Below, in pieces: positions 23,482 to 31,821 of a DNA stretch of 64,000 bases; positions within the stretch are counted from its first letter, which is position 1, and every line of letters starts with the position of its first letter. The stretch spans positions 62,001-126,000 of the forward strand of contig MPMJ01000003.1 in NCBI GenBank assembly GCA_002238425.1. The letters run 5' to 3'. The position numbers were made by a program, and so were the translations under genes. The DNA is from SAR202 cluster bacterium bin16. GTDB lineage: Bacteria > Chloroflexota > Dehalococcoidia > Lucifugimonadales > Australimonadaceae. The notes under the pieces were generated by a model that had not been told where the DNA came from, searched no databases, and worked only from the letters and a program-made list of their open reading frames with translations.

Positions 23482-24459
23482 CTACATCGTGAGAGAGACC
23501 TTCAGGGCGCCGCCGCTGGGTTCGTGCGCCAGTTCGAAGGCATCGCCCACGCGTTCCAGCGGCAGCGTGTGCGTCACGTAGGGAGACATGTCTATCTCCC
23601 CTTCGGCTATGAGCCGAAGCGCATGCCGGAACGACACGAGGCCCGGCTCATCCTGAGCGCCGAATATGGTTCGTACGTCGAGCCTCTTGAGGAAATAGGT
23701 GCCCAGGTCGAAGGGGACGGGGTCGAAGCCTGTCGGCAGACCGAAGACGTGCACGTGCCCCTCCGCCTTTGCCATCCGCACGGCCTGGTCCAGGGTTTCG
23801 TGGCCCCCTACGGCATCGACGACCACTTCGGCCCCCTGCCCGTCCGTCAATTGCAGTACGGCGTCGACCGCCGCATCGCCGGTCACGTCGAGCGCGTCGT
23901 CCGCGCCGAGCGCGACGCCCGCTGCGCGCCGGTCGTCGTTGGGTTCGATAGTGATGATGCGCGCCGCGCCGAGGCGCCGGAGGTAGAAGGCGTGGAAGAG
24001 GCCGGCGCTCCCCTGCCCGATGACGACGGCGGTCCTGCCCGTCATCTCGGGCAGTTTGCGCGATGCGAATATGACGGTGCCCAACTGCTGGGCCATCATC
24101 AGTTCGGCGAGTGGTCGCCCCTCCGGCAGTTCGATGATGAAGTGCGGCGAGACAGCCTGGTACTCGGCGAAGTTGCGCGCTTCCCAGATGTTCGGCACGG
24201 TGAGGACGAGAGCGCCCTCCCGCAACCCCGTTGCGCCGGGGTCCACGATGGTGCCCACGCCCTCATGTCCCGGTTCGCCCGGTTCCATCGGGTACCGGTT
24301 GCGCGGCCAGCCGTGGTAGACGTAGTGCAGGTCCGTTCCGCAGATGGAGGCCATGTGCATCCGCACGAGCGCTTTCTGATCGTCCGGTCCCGGCATAGGA
24401 ACCTCGTCGCAGACGATGTCCCGCAGTCCTCTGAGGATGGCGGCTTTCATCATGGGCAT
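23482..24459 (-). CDS. medium-chain zinc-type alcohol dehydrogenase family protein
   Basis: 325 residues, MDR family. The catalytic zinc region reads ASICGTDLHYVYHG with EPGHEGVG, giving Cys and His-Glu ligands; the four-Cys structural zinc loop is absent. The nucleotide-binding motif is VIGQGSAGLFHAFYLRRLGA (about residues 141-160), with an acidic residue in ITIEPND suggesting NAD. Threonine/sorbitol dehydrogenase-like specificity is possible but not determined. The start may be any of MPMMKAAIL; MKAAIL is the family norm. It stands alone, divergent from the glutaredoxin gene. Confidence 0.78.
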   Translation of the reverse strand: MPMMKAAILRGLRDIVCDEVPMPGPDDQKALVRMHMASICGTDLHYVYHGWPRNRYPMEPGEPGHEGVGTIVDPGATGLREGALVLTVPNIWEARNFAEYQAVSPHFIIELPEGRPLAELMMAQQLGTVIFASRKLPEMTGRTAVVIGQGSAGLFHAFYLRRLGAARIITIEPNDDRRAAGVALGADDALDVTGDAAVDAVLQLTDGQGAEVVVDAVGGHETLDQAVRMAKAEGHVHVFGLPTGFDPVPFDLGTYFLKRLDVRTIFGAQDEPGLVSFRHALRLIAEGEIDMSPYVTHTLPLERVGDAFELAHEPSGGALKVSLTM

Positions 24460-24533
24460 GGTTGCGGCTCCGCACGCGTCGCTGGGTGGTTCCCTAGCCT
24501 ATCAGTCCGCGCGCTGGTATGATGAAAGGCACG

Positions 24534-24758
24534 ATGGTCAGCGACCCCGAACTCATCGTCTACACCCGCCCCGACTGCACGTATTCGGATGCGCTGCTCC
24601 ACGACCTCAAGAAGGACGGAGTGGAGTACCGGGAGATCGACTTGGAAGAGCATCCCGAATTCGTTGAGGAGTTGGAGCAGTTGACCGGCGGAGAGCGGGT
24701 GACCCCGGTGATGGTGGAGGGAAGCCTCGTCATCGTGGGATATCATGGGATCGGTTGA
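24534..24758 (+). CDS. glutaredoxin-like protein with CxxS-type active site
   Basis: 74-residue thioredoxin-fold mini-protein. The active-site motif is CTYS (YTRPDCTYSDAL), where the second cysteine of CxxC is serine, so a monothiol mechanism or [2Fe-2S] handling is likely. The cis-proline segment is RVTPVMVEG and the C-terminal GYHGIG replaces the usual GFxxxxL. ATG 24534 lies 11 bp after TATGAT (24517-24522), so the upstream ATGs at 24519 and 24522 would lie inside the promoter; a short leader is expected. It is followed by tRNA-Asp. Confidence 0.72.
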   Translation: MVSDPELIVYTRPDCTYSDALLHDLKKDGVEYREIDLEEHPEFVEELEQLTGGERVTPVMVEGSLVIVGYHGIG

Positions 24759-24798
24759 GCGTTCTGACCGCCCCGGTGGAGCCGGGGCAAGCTACCGC

Positions 24799-24877
24799 GG
24801 CCCGGTGGTGTAGCCTGGTTTAACACACCGCCCTGTCAAGGCGGAGATCGCCGGTTCAAATCCGGTCCGGGTCGCCA
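24799..24877 (+). tRNA. tRNA-Asp (GTC)
   Basis: Cloverleaf with GGCCCGG/CCGGGTC acceptor, D arm with GGTGTAG...CTGGTT, anticodon loop CTGTCAA giving GTC, and TTCAAAT T-loop. The CCA end is encoded in the DNA. Confidence 0.93.
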
Positions 24878-24893
24878 GCGGCAGCAGTGATCG

Positions 24894-24924
24894 AAAGCCC
24901 CCGTGCATTCAGCACGGGGGCTTT
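24894..24924 (+). terminator. terminator after tRNA-Asp
   Basis: AAAGCCCCCGTGC / GCACGGGGGCTTT, a perfect 13-bp stem with a 5-nt loop, followed by ATCTTTT. It can also end the convergent peroxiredoxin transcript. Confidence 0.85.
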
Positions 24925-24994
24925 ATCTTTTCACATCACCCCCATCCTAACCTTCCCCCATCGAGGGGGAAGGAATCAGGCGGGGCGCTTGCGG

Positions 24995-25654
24995 CTACTG
25001 GCTGGGGTCCTTCACCTTGCGGAGGTAGGGCTTCACCGTCTCCCATCCGTCCGGGAAGAGCTCCTTGGCGGCCTCGTTGTCGACGGCCGGGAGGATGATG
25101 ACATCCTCTCCCTTGTTCCAGTTCGCGGGGGTCGCTACCTTGTGGCCGGCGGTGAGCTGGCAGGAGTCCAGGACGCGAAGGAGTTCGTCGAAGTTGCGCC
25201 CCGTGCTCATGGGGTAGGTGAGGTTCATCTTGATCTTCTTGTCGGGTCCGACGAGGAAGACGGTGCGCACCGTCTGGTTCGTCGCCGCAGTGCGGTTCTC
25301 TCCGGGCTCCTCTTCAGCGGGGAGCATGTCGTAGAGCTTGGCGACGTTGAGCTGATCGTCGGCGATGATGGGAAAGTTGAGGGCAGTGCCGCCGATGTCC
25401 TCGATGTCGGCTGCCCATCGCTGGTGATCTTCGACCTTGTCGACGCTGAGGCCAATGACCTTGCAGTTGCGCTTGGCGAACTCGTCGTTGAGGCTGGCGA
25501 CGTAGCCGAGTTCGGTCGCGCAGACGGGGGTGAAGTCCTTGGGGTGGGAGAAGAGAACGGCCCAGCCGTCCCCAGCCCATTCGTGGAAGTTGATGGTGCC
25601 GGAGCTTGTCTCGGCGGTGAAGTCCGGGGCAGTGTCGTTGATGCGTAGCGCCAT
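24995..25654 (-). CDS. 1-Cys peroxiredoxin (Prx6 type)
   Basis: Reduces hydrogen peroxide and organic peroxides in the cytoplasm. The 219 residues begin LRINDTAPDFTAETSSGTINFHEW. The peroxidatic Cys is in HPKDFTPVCATELG (the PxxxT-x-x-C box, about residues 39-49). The 1-Cys group is supported by the long C-terminal dimerisation part with ATPANWNKGEDVIILP and the absence of the resolving Cys in a YLRxVKxP tail. It has a solid ribosome site and is followed by the tRNA-Asp terminator. Confidence 0.92.
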   Translation of the reverse strand: MALRINDTAPDFTAETSSGTINFHEWAGDGWAVLFSHPKDFTPVCATELGYVASLNDEFAKRNCKVIGLSVDKVEDHQRWAADIEDIGGTALNFPIIADDQLNVAKLYDMLPAEEEPGENRTAATNQTVRTVFLVGPDKKIKMNLTYPMSTGRNFDELLRVLDSCQLTAGHKVATPANWNKGEDVIILPAVDNEAAKELFPDGWETVKPYLRKVKDPSQ

Positions 25655-25797
25655 GATGTGCGTCTCCTTGTGATCATCCGCGGCGGTCCGCCACCACGGG
25701 GTTCAGTCTCTCGCGGTTGTGTCTTGGCTCTCTCCGCTGGGCTTCAACATAAGCACATTCTGTTTCACCTTCCCTGCAGCAGGATTCCAGTGAAGGG

Positions 25798-25872
25798 TGG
25801 CTCCCGCGGTAGGACTCGAACCTACGGCCAATCGGTTAACAGCCGACCGCTCTACCACTGAGCTACGCGGGA
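25798..25872 (-). tRNA. tRNA-Asn (GTT)
   Basis: Minus strand. Acceptor TCCCGCG pairs with CGCGGGA; the D arm reads GCTCAGTGGTAGAGC; the anticodon loop gives GTT; the T-loop is TTCGAGT. CCA is encoded. Confidence 0.92.
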
Positions 25873-26011
25873 ACGCGCGCGCTATCGTAGCGCGAAGCTA
25901 TTGTAGCAAACGGTGAGCAGTACAAGGCAAAGGTACCGGCCAGGAACGAGCGTTGCCTATGCTATAGTAGGCATGCGCACCGGCCCACATGGCCAGGCAG
26001 CGCGCAGTCGT

Positions 26012-26087
<76 letters not shown>

Positions 26088-26142
26088 CCCGCTTCATGCT
26101 TCCCCACGGACCACGGCGCAAGTTACCCACCGCGAGGCATCT

Positions 26143-27141
26143 ATGAAGTTCGGCCTGTTCCTCGGCGCCGAGTATCCAGCGCGCCGCTCGATGGCGGCGA
26201 GGGTCAACGCTCTGGTCGAACAGGTGCGGCTGGCGCGTGACCTGGGCTTCGATTGCGCGCTGGCCGGTCAGCACTACCTCAGTTACCCCGTACAGATACT
26301 GCAGCCCACGCCGTTGCTGGGGCGCCTGGCCGCGGAGGCCGGGGACATGCGGATCGGGACGGGCATCGTCCTGCTGCCGCTGCAGCACCCGGTGGACATG
26401 GCCGAGCAGGTCGCCACGCTCGACCAGATCACCGGCGGCAAGTTCATCTTCGGCGTCGGCCTGGGCTACGAGAAGGAAGAGTTCGAAGCGTTCGGCCTCG
26501 AGGTATCGGACCGCGTCGGGAGGTTCGAGGAGTCGCTCGACCTGATGAAGCAACTGTGGACCGAGGACGAGGTGCACTTCGAGGGGAAGCACTTCACGCT
26601 GCACACGCGGCCATCATCCTGGCCGTTGCAGAAGCCGTACCCGCCGGTGTGGATAGCGGCGAACGGGCATGGGCCGGTCAGGCGGGCGGCACGCCTCGGC
26701 GACGTGTGGTTCGCCAATCCCCACGCCCGGTTCTCGACACTCGCCGAACAGATGGACATCTACGAGGCTGCGCTCGCCGAATATGGGACCGAACGGCCTG
26801 AGGACGTGGTCGTCAGCCGGGAGGTATTCGTGGCAGAGACGCGCGCGGAAGCGATGCGCATCGCACAGCCCGCTCTCCACGAACGGTACCGCGTGTATGC
26901 CGTGCAGGGTCAGGACGAGCAGCTGCCGCCAGGCGACCGCTTCGAGAGCGATTTCGACGACCTGGCTGCCGACCGGTTCGTGCTCGGCGATCCGCAGCAG
27001 TGCATCGAGGAGATCCGTCGGTATGAGGAGCTCGGCTTCAATCACTTCGTCATCGACTACCACTGGCTCGATCTCGACGACGCCACAGCACTCAACACGT
27101 TGCGCCTCTTCGGCGAGCGCGTGATGCCGGCGTTCCGTTAG
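26143..27141 (+). CDS. LLM-class flavin-dependent oxidoreductase
   Basis: 332-residue bacterial luciferase-like TIM barrel using FMN or F420. The N-terminus MKFGLFLGAEYPARRS, then RIGTGIVLLPLQHPVDMAEQVATLDQITGGKFIFGVGLGY is the family core. GEESLDLMKQLWTEDEVHFEGKHF-type and PPVWIAANG strings follow at usual positions. Members include nitrilotriacetate, alkane-sulfonate and F420-dependent enzymes. The presence of a Ddn-like F420 protein in the window makes F420 possible. The start at 26143 follows tRNA-Ala by 55 bp. It may be read through from the tRNA. Substrate unknown. Confidence 0.85.
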   Translation: MKFGLFLGAEYPARRSMAARVNALVEQVRLARDLGFDCALAGQHYLSYPVQILQPTPLLGRLAAEAGDMRIGTGIVLLPLQHPVDMAEQVATLDQITGGKFIFGVGLGYEKEEFEAFGLEVSDRVGRFEESLDLMKQLWTEDEVHFEGKHFTLHTRPSSWPLQKPYPPVWIAANGHGPVRRAARLGDVWFANPHARFSTLAEQMDIYEAALAEYGTERPEDVVVSREVFVAETRAEAMRIAQPALHERYRVYAVQGQDEQLPPGDRFESDFDDLAADRFVLGDPQQCIEEIRRYEELGFNHFVIDYHWLDLDDATALNTLRLFGERVMPAFR

Positions 27142-27396
27142 CCGGGCAGAGGACAATCGCAGATAGGTCCCTCAACGATCATTACGTAGTTCGCACTACG
27201 TAGTTCGCCCCTGCCAGCCATTCGCTGCAACGCCTGCTCCGCAGTACCGTGAGAACGAGTCTCAAAAGATCCACGGCTCCCCGGGATGCCTTGCGGCTTG
27301 AGTTACGCGTGGGAGATACTGCCCGTACGGCAGATCGGAGGAACCGCTCATGCCATGAGCGGTTGCAGACAACTACCGGCTCCGAGAGGAGGGGTG
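27142..27396. promoter_or_regulatory. leader/control region of the liv operon
   Basis: 254 bp without a gene. It has two copies of TACGTAGTTCGC (27183-27194 and 27197-27208), each containing the palindrome TACGTA, preceded by CGATC. Near the start of livJ there are two hairpins: CTGCC/GGCAG (27319-27333) and a perfect 10-bp stem AACCGCTCAT/ATGAGCGGTT with a 3-nt loop (27342-27364). The pattern suggests an operator plus a structured 5' leader; no known riboswitch class is recognised. Confidence 0.5.
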
Positions 27397-28566
27397 ATGT
27401 CCATTCGACAGATCGCGTTGGTGTGCCTCTTGACCGTCCTGGTGCTTCCAGCCGCCGCCTGCGGGGACGATGCGAGCGATGAGCCGTTCAAGATTGGAGT
27501 GATGGAATCGCTCACGGGCCCCGGCGAGACTTACGGCACCGTGTCCAGCCAGGCCAAGCAGTTGGCGGTCGACGAGATCAACGCGGCGGGCGGCATCGAC
27601 GGGCGCATGATCGAGCTCATCGTGCAGGACTCGAAGTGCAGCGCCCAGGACGCGATTACCGCGTACAACAAGCTCACCGACGTGGACGGGGTGAAGATCA
27701 TCCTGGGCACGTCGTGCAGTGGCGCGATGCTGGGAGCGGCGCCCCTGGCGGAAGCCGACGGCGTCGTGCTCTTCTCCGGACTGGCTACGAACCCGGACAT
27801 CGCCGAAGCCGGTGACTACATCTTCAGGACCTCGATGAGCGACGCCCAACTCGGCATCGACACGGGCAACGTGCTCTGGGCCGACGGCATCCGAACGCTG
27901 GCCACCATCACTGAGGCGACCGACTACGCCGAGGGCGTGCGTCGCTCGTCTGTCGCCCAGTTCGAGAGCCTGGGCGGCCAGGTTGTGGGCGAGGAGCGAT
28001 ATCCGTCCGACATCACCGACTTCAGGACCCAGTTGACGAAGCTGATCAATGCGAACCCCGACGCGCTGCACATCGCCGCCCAGGCGGAGTTCAGCGGCGG
28101 CACCATCGTGAAACAGGCCCGCGAGCTTGGCTACGACGGGCCCATCTACGGGGAAGTCGTAGTCATCGGAGCGACCGCCCTCGAGGTTGCAGGTGAAGCC
28201 GCGACCGGGGTGAAGGCAATCACAGCAGACCTCGATCCCGCCAACCAGAAGGCGCAGGAGGTCCTCAACAGCTTCCGGGAGACCTACAACTACGTCACGC
28301 TCCCCTGGTACCTGGGGTCGGCATACGACGACGTGTACATCACTGCCGAGTGTCTCAAGCAGACCGGCGATGACCAGGACGCAGACGGATTCAGAGACTG
28401 TCTGTACGAGATCACGTGGAGCGGGGCTATCGGCGACAACTTCAGCTTCGACGAGAAGGGTGAAGTCGTTGGCCTCTCCAACGTAGTTGTGGAGGTTCTG
28501 CCAGCCAGCCAGAGGACCGAAGACAACAATGGCTACAAGGTCCTGGGCGGAGCTCCTACACAGTAG
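27397..28566 (+). CDS. livJ: branched-chain amino acid-type ABC transporter substrate-binding lipoprotein
   Basis: LivJ/LivK-family binding protein, 389 residues, starting at ATG 27397 after GAGAGGAGGGG. The signal peptide MSIRQIALVCLLTVLVLPAAAC puts Cys22 as the lipid anchor. The domain opens FKIGVMESLTGPGETYGTVSSQAKQLAVDEINAAGGIDGRMIEL, the standard type-I periplasmic binding protein core. The ligand is not fixed: the family takes branched-chain amino acids, amides, aromatics and ketoacids. Context with a convergent carboxylase operon suggests an aromatic or small organic acid. A hairpin lies between it and livH. Confidence 0.9.
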   Translation: MSIRQIALVCLLTVLVLPAAACGDDASDEPFKIGVMESLTGPGETYGTVSSQAKQLAVDEINAAGGIDGRMIELIVQDSKCSAQDAITAYNKLTDVDGVKIILGTSCSGAMLGAAPLAEADGVVLFSGLATNPDIAEAGDYIFRTSMSDAQLGIDTGNVLWADGIRTLATITEATDYAEGVRRSSVAQFESLGGQVVGEERYPSDITDFRTQLTKLINANPDALHIAAQAEFSGGTIVKQARELGYDGPIYGEVVVIGATALEVAGEAATGVKAITADLDPANQKAQEVLNSFRETYNYVTLPWYLGSAYDDVYITAECLKQTGDDQDADGFRDCLYEITWSGAIGDNFSFDEKGEVVGLSNVVVEVLPASQRTEDNNGYKVLGGAPTQ

Positions 28567-28579
28567 GAGGCATCATCTG

Positions 28580-28608
28580 AGCCCCCGCCAGCCACAGCCG
28601 CGGGGGCT
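28580..28608 (+). terminator. intercistronic hairpin between livJ and livH
   Basis: AGCCCCCGC pairs with GCGGGGGCT across an 11-nt loop, in the 54-bp gap. No T tract follows, so it probably limits read-through or stabilises the abundant livJ message. Confidence 0.6.
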
Positions 28609-28620
28609 GAGATCCCTTCA

Positions 28621-29976
28621 GTGCTACGCAATGCCGCATATCGTGAACGCCGAGGCAGGATCCTTGCGGCGTCCCTGGCCACAGTAGCCGCTGCCTACGT
28701 GGTCTGGAAGATAACCGAGTCGCCCGATCAGGCCGTGCAGTTCGCGTTCAACGGCCTGTCTGTTGGCGCGGTGTACGCGCTTCTCGCCCTGGGCTTCACC
28801 CTCGTCTACAGCACCGTATGGTTCTTCGATCTCTACTACGGCGCCGCCGCCGCGATGGGGGCATACGGCGTCTTCTACCTGCGGACCTCTGAGACGGTGG
28901 GCGGCAGCCACGTCAACAACCCGTACGTGAGCGCCCTGTTCGCCCTGGTCGTAGCCGGAGTGGTCGCCTGGGTGCTCTACGAGTCCTTCTTCATCCGGCT
29001 GCAGAGCCGCTTCACCCACAAGTCGCTGTATATCGCCGGCGGGTTGCTCGCAGCCGCCACAGGCATCTACAGCGGGTTCGTCCTGACGAATCCGGACAAC
29101 CTTCATGTGCTGCTGAGCCCCGCCGTGGGAGCCGTGGCTGCCATCGCAGTTGGCCTAGTCGTGAACGGGGTCATACAGCGCCTCTTCTCGGAGGCCAGCC
29201 GCACGCCAGTCCTGGTGGTCTCCGTAGTCGCGGGTTCTCTGTTCGGGGGGTACTGCGGCCTGCTCATCGCAGGCGCTCCCGAGTCGAGGCTCTACCTGAG
29301 CTGGGCGGTGTCCTGCCTTGTGGCAGGAGCCGTGGGGGTCGCGCTGTACAGGGGCCTGTACGTCTCCATGCGCAAACGGGCACGGTCACCCCTCATCATG
29401 CTCGTCGCCTCACTCGGTGTGCTGCTCGCCATCACGGCAGCTACCGCCATCGTGTTCGAGAGCGCACCCCGCCCGCTGCCTACAGCGTTCGGGAGCGAGC
29501 CATGGACGCTCTGGGGCAGCAACATCAAGGGTTTCAACATCTTCACCATCGGCGTAGCCATCGCCGGGTTCCTCGGGCTGCTGCTCCTTCTCAAATGCAC
29601 CTCGCTGGGCAGGACGATCAGGGCCATCGGCGACGATGAAGAAGTCGCGAAGGTGGTCGGCATCAACACCACCGTCGTCATCGCGATAGTGTTCTTCATC
29701 GGAGCGGTCTTCGCGGCGGCTGCGGGTCTGTTGAGTGGTCACGACACCGCCATCCAGCCGCGGATGGGCCTGCTGCTCCTGCTGAAGGGCTGGATCGCCT
29801 CAGTGGTAGGCGGGATGGGGAACCTCTATGGCGCGGTAGTGGGCGGGTTCGCGCTCGGCATGGTGGAACAGTTCGGTATCTGGGACCTGGCTGGAGAGTG
29901 GAAGGACGTCATATCCTTCGTCCTGCTCATCCTCTTCCTCTCGTTCTGGCCCCGGGGACTGCTGCCGAGGGGATAG
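28621..29976 (+). CDS. livH: ABC transporter permease, LivH type, enlarged
   Basis: Inner-membrane permease, 451 residues instead of about 290-310. It starts at GTG 28621 with a weak ribosome site. The usual blocks are FNGLSVGAVYALLALGFTLVYSTVWFFDLYYG near the N-terminus and GRTIRAIGDDEEVAKVVGINTTVVIAIVFFIGAVFAAAAG plus WIASVVGGMGNLYGAVVGGFALG near the C-terminus. Between them there are three similar membrane units: VVAWVLYESFFIRLQSR, IAVGLVVNGVIQRLFSEA, and VAGAVGVALYRGLYVSMRKR, where normal LivH has one. The extra helices are unusual. Confidence 0.85.
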   Translation: MLRNAAYRERRGRILAASLATVAAAYVVWKITESPDQAVQFAFNGLSVGAVYALLALGFTLVYSTVWFFDLYYGAAAAMGAYGVFYLRTSETVGGSHVNNPYVSALFALVVAGVVAWVLYESFFIRLQSRFTHKSLYIAGGLLAAATGIYSGFVLTNPDNLHVLLSPAVGAVAAIAVGLVVNGVIQRLFSEASRTPVLVVSVVAGSLFGGYCGLLIAGAPESRLYLSWAVSCLVAGAVGVALYRGLYVSMRKRARSPLIMLVASLGVLLAITAATAIVFESAPRPLPTAFGSEPWTLWGSNIKGFNIFTIGVAIAGFLGLLLLLKCTSLGRTIRAIGDDEEVAKVVGINTTVVIAIVFFIGAVFAAAAGLLSGHDTAIQPRMGLLLLLKGWIASVVGGMGNLYGAVVGGFALGMVEQFGIWDLAGEWKDVISFVLLILFLSFWPRGLLPRG

Positions 29977-29981
29977 AAGCC

Positions 29982-31037
29982 ATGTCCGTGAACCCCAGCG
30001 AAGCAGCCAGCCTCCTGAGATCGGTGCGGGAGCCAGGTGCGTTCGCGCGGTTGGCCAGGGGCAACCTGGAGTTGTGGGTCAATCTCGTCGTCATCACATG
30101 GGCTGTGGTGTTCGCGATATGGCAGGGAACCGGGTTCGCCATCACGCTGGGAACGGTCTTCGCCATCTGGGCGATCCTGGCGGTCAGCCTCAACCTTGTC
30201 GTGGGCTTCACCGGGCTGCTGTCCGTCGGTCACATCGGGTTCTTCGGCATCGGCGCGTACACCGTCGCCATCCTCACTTCCAACGCACAGTACGAGCAGC
30301 TACGCACGGAGGCCATCCCGACGTTCGGATGGCCGTTCTTCGCCGCGCTGCCTGTCGGCATCGTTCTGGCCGGTCTCACGGCCATTGCGGTAGGCACTGT
30401 GTTCAACAGGTTCAGGGACGACATCTTCGTGCTGGTCTCTTTCGGCTTCACCGTCATCTGCTTCAACGTATTCCTGAACTCGCGGGGGCTCACGAGGGGA
30501 GCGTTCGGCATCCACGAGATCGCCAAGCCCGAGATAGGCGGCTGGAGCTTCGGCAGCGAGGTGGCGTTCCTCATCCTTGCCCTCGTGTTTCTGGCGATCG
30601 TTGTCCTCATCTCCTGGTTCATCGTGAGTTCCTCATTCGGACGAGTGCTCACCGCGATACGAGAGGACGAGCGGGCGACGGAGGTCTTCGGCTACCAGGT
30701 GACACACTACAAGCTGGCAGTCTGGGTGATCTCGGCCATGATGGCTGCCGCCGCAGGCGGGCTGTTCGCCAGTTGGACGACGTTCATCGACCCAAACTCC
30801 TTCATCCTGCTGGAGTCGATCCTGCTCGTATCCATCGTGATCCTGGGTGGGCTGGCCACGATATGGGGGTCGATCCTCGGAACGATGGTGTTCGTGCTGC
30901 TCGAAGAAGGTATGCGGTTCCTGCCGTTCCTGCCTGACGAGTACGTCGGTCAGGCCCGCCAGGTCATCCTGGGAGTGCTGCTGGTCCTGCTGATGCTGTT
31001 CAGACCCCAGGGGCTCCTCGGGAGGTACAAGCTATGA
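29982..31037 (+). CDS. livM: ABC transporter permease, LivM type
   Basis: Second permease, 351 residues, starting at ATG 29982 five bases after the livH stop. The signature block is LAVSLNLVVGFTGLLSVGHIGFFGIGAYTVAIL. The cytoplasmic loop for the ATPases reads SSFGRVLTAIREDERATEVFGYQVTHYKLAVWVISAM. The C-terminal part has LLEEGMRFLPFLPDEYVGQARQVILGVLLVLLMLFRPQGLLG, the normal LivM ending. A longer frame upstream would overlap livH in a poor context. It overlaps livG by 4 bp (ATGA). Confidence 0.9.
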   Translation: MSVNPSEAASLLRSVREPGAFARLARGNLELWVNLVVITWAVVFAIWQGTGFAITLGTVFAIWAILAVSLNLVVGFTGLLSVGHIGFFGIGAYTVAILTSNAQYEQLRTEAIPTFGWPFFAALPVGIVLAGLTAIAVGTVFNRFRDDIFVLVSFGFTVICFNVFLNSRGLTRGAFGIHEIAKPEIGGWSFGSEVAFLILALVFLAIVVLISWFIVSSSFGRVLTAIREDERATEVFGYQVTHYKLAVWVISAMMAAAAGGLFASWTTFIDPNSFILLESILLVSIVILGGLATIWGSILGTMVFVLLEEGMRFLPFLPDEYVGQARQVILGVLLVLLMLFRPQGLLGRYKL

Positions 31038-31792
31038 GCACACCTACGGGGGACGGCGAGCGCTTCGCCCTGGAGACGATCGAGGTTGCGAAACACTTCG
31101 GCGGAGTGCACGCGGTTGACGGGCTCTCCGTAGCGATACCCCGCGGGAAGATCACCTGCGTCGTTGGGCCCAACGGGTCCGGCAAGTCGACGCTCATCAA
31201 CCTCCTCAGCGGGATGCTGCCGCTGGACGACGGGATAGTTGTCGTCGACGGGGTGCGCCTTCGAGTGGTCAGGCCTCACGAGACGCCCGGCCTCGGCATC
31301 ACCCGCACGTTCCAGGACGTTCGGCTGTTCGACCAGATCAGCGTCTGGGACAACATCATGGTCGTGCTGACGGAGCGGCGCCTCCTGCCCGCGCTCCTCG
31401 AACGAGGGAAGTCCGGCCAGCGAGAGCGGACAGAACAGATACTGCGGAGCGTCGGCATGTGGGAGAAACGGCGCTCGCTGGCCATGGACCTCTCCTACGG
31501 CCAGCGGAAGCTGCTGGAGATAGGCCGGGCAATGGCCCTGAACGTCAACACGTACCTCTTCGACGAGCCATTCGCCGGGCTCTTTCCGCAGATGCTCGAA
31601 CGGGTGAAGGGCCTCATGCGGCAGTTGCGGAGCGAAGGCAGGACCATCCTGTTCATATCGCACAACATGGACATCGTGCGGGAACTGTCCGACCACCTCA
31701 TCGTGATGGACAGCGGGAAGCTGCTCACCGAGGGAGATGCGGAGGAGGTCCTGGCCCAGCCTGAGGTGATCGAGGCGTACCTGGGAGTCTAG
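31034..31792 (+). CDS. livG: ABC transporter ATPase, LivG type
   Basis: 252-residue ATPase. Walker A is GPNGSGKSTLINLL; the signature loop reads LSYGQRKLLEIGRAMA; Walker B with catalytic Glu is TYLFDEPFAGLFPQM. The switch His is LFISHNMDIV. The segment ITRTFQDVRLFDQISVWDNIMV is the LivG-specific version of the Q-loop. Start ATG overlaps livM (ATGA). It pairs with LivF at the LivHM channel in the inner membrane. Confidence 0.92.
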   Translation: MSTPTGDGERFALETIEVAKHFGGVHAVDGLSVAIPRGKITCVVGPNGSGKSTLINLLSGMLPLDDGIVVVDGVRLRVVRPHETPGLGITRTFQDVRLFDQISVWDNIMVVLTERRLLPALLERGKSGQRERTEQILRSVGMWEKRRSLAMDLSYGQRKLLEIGRAMALNVNTYLFDEPFAGLFPQMLERVKGLMRQLRSEGRTILFISHNMDIVRELSDHLIVMDSGKLLTEGDAEEVLAQPEVIEAYLGV

Positions 31793-31821
31793 CGACCCCA
31801 GCCAGACGGGCTTTAAGTGAC

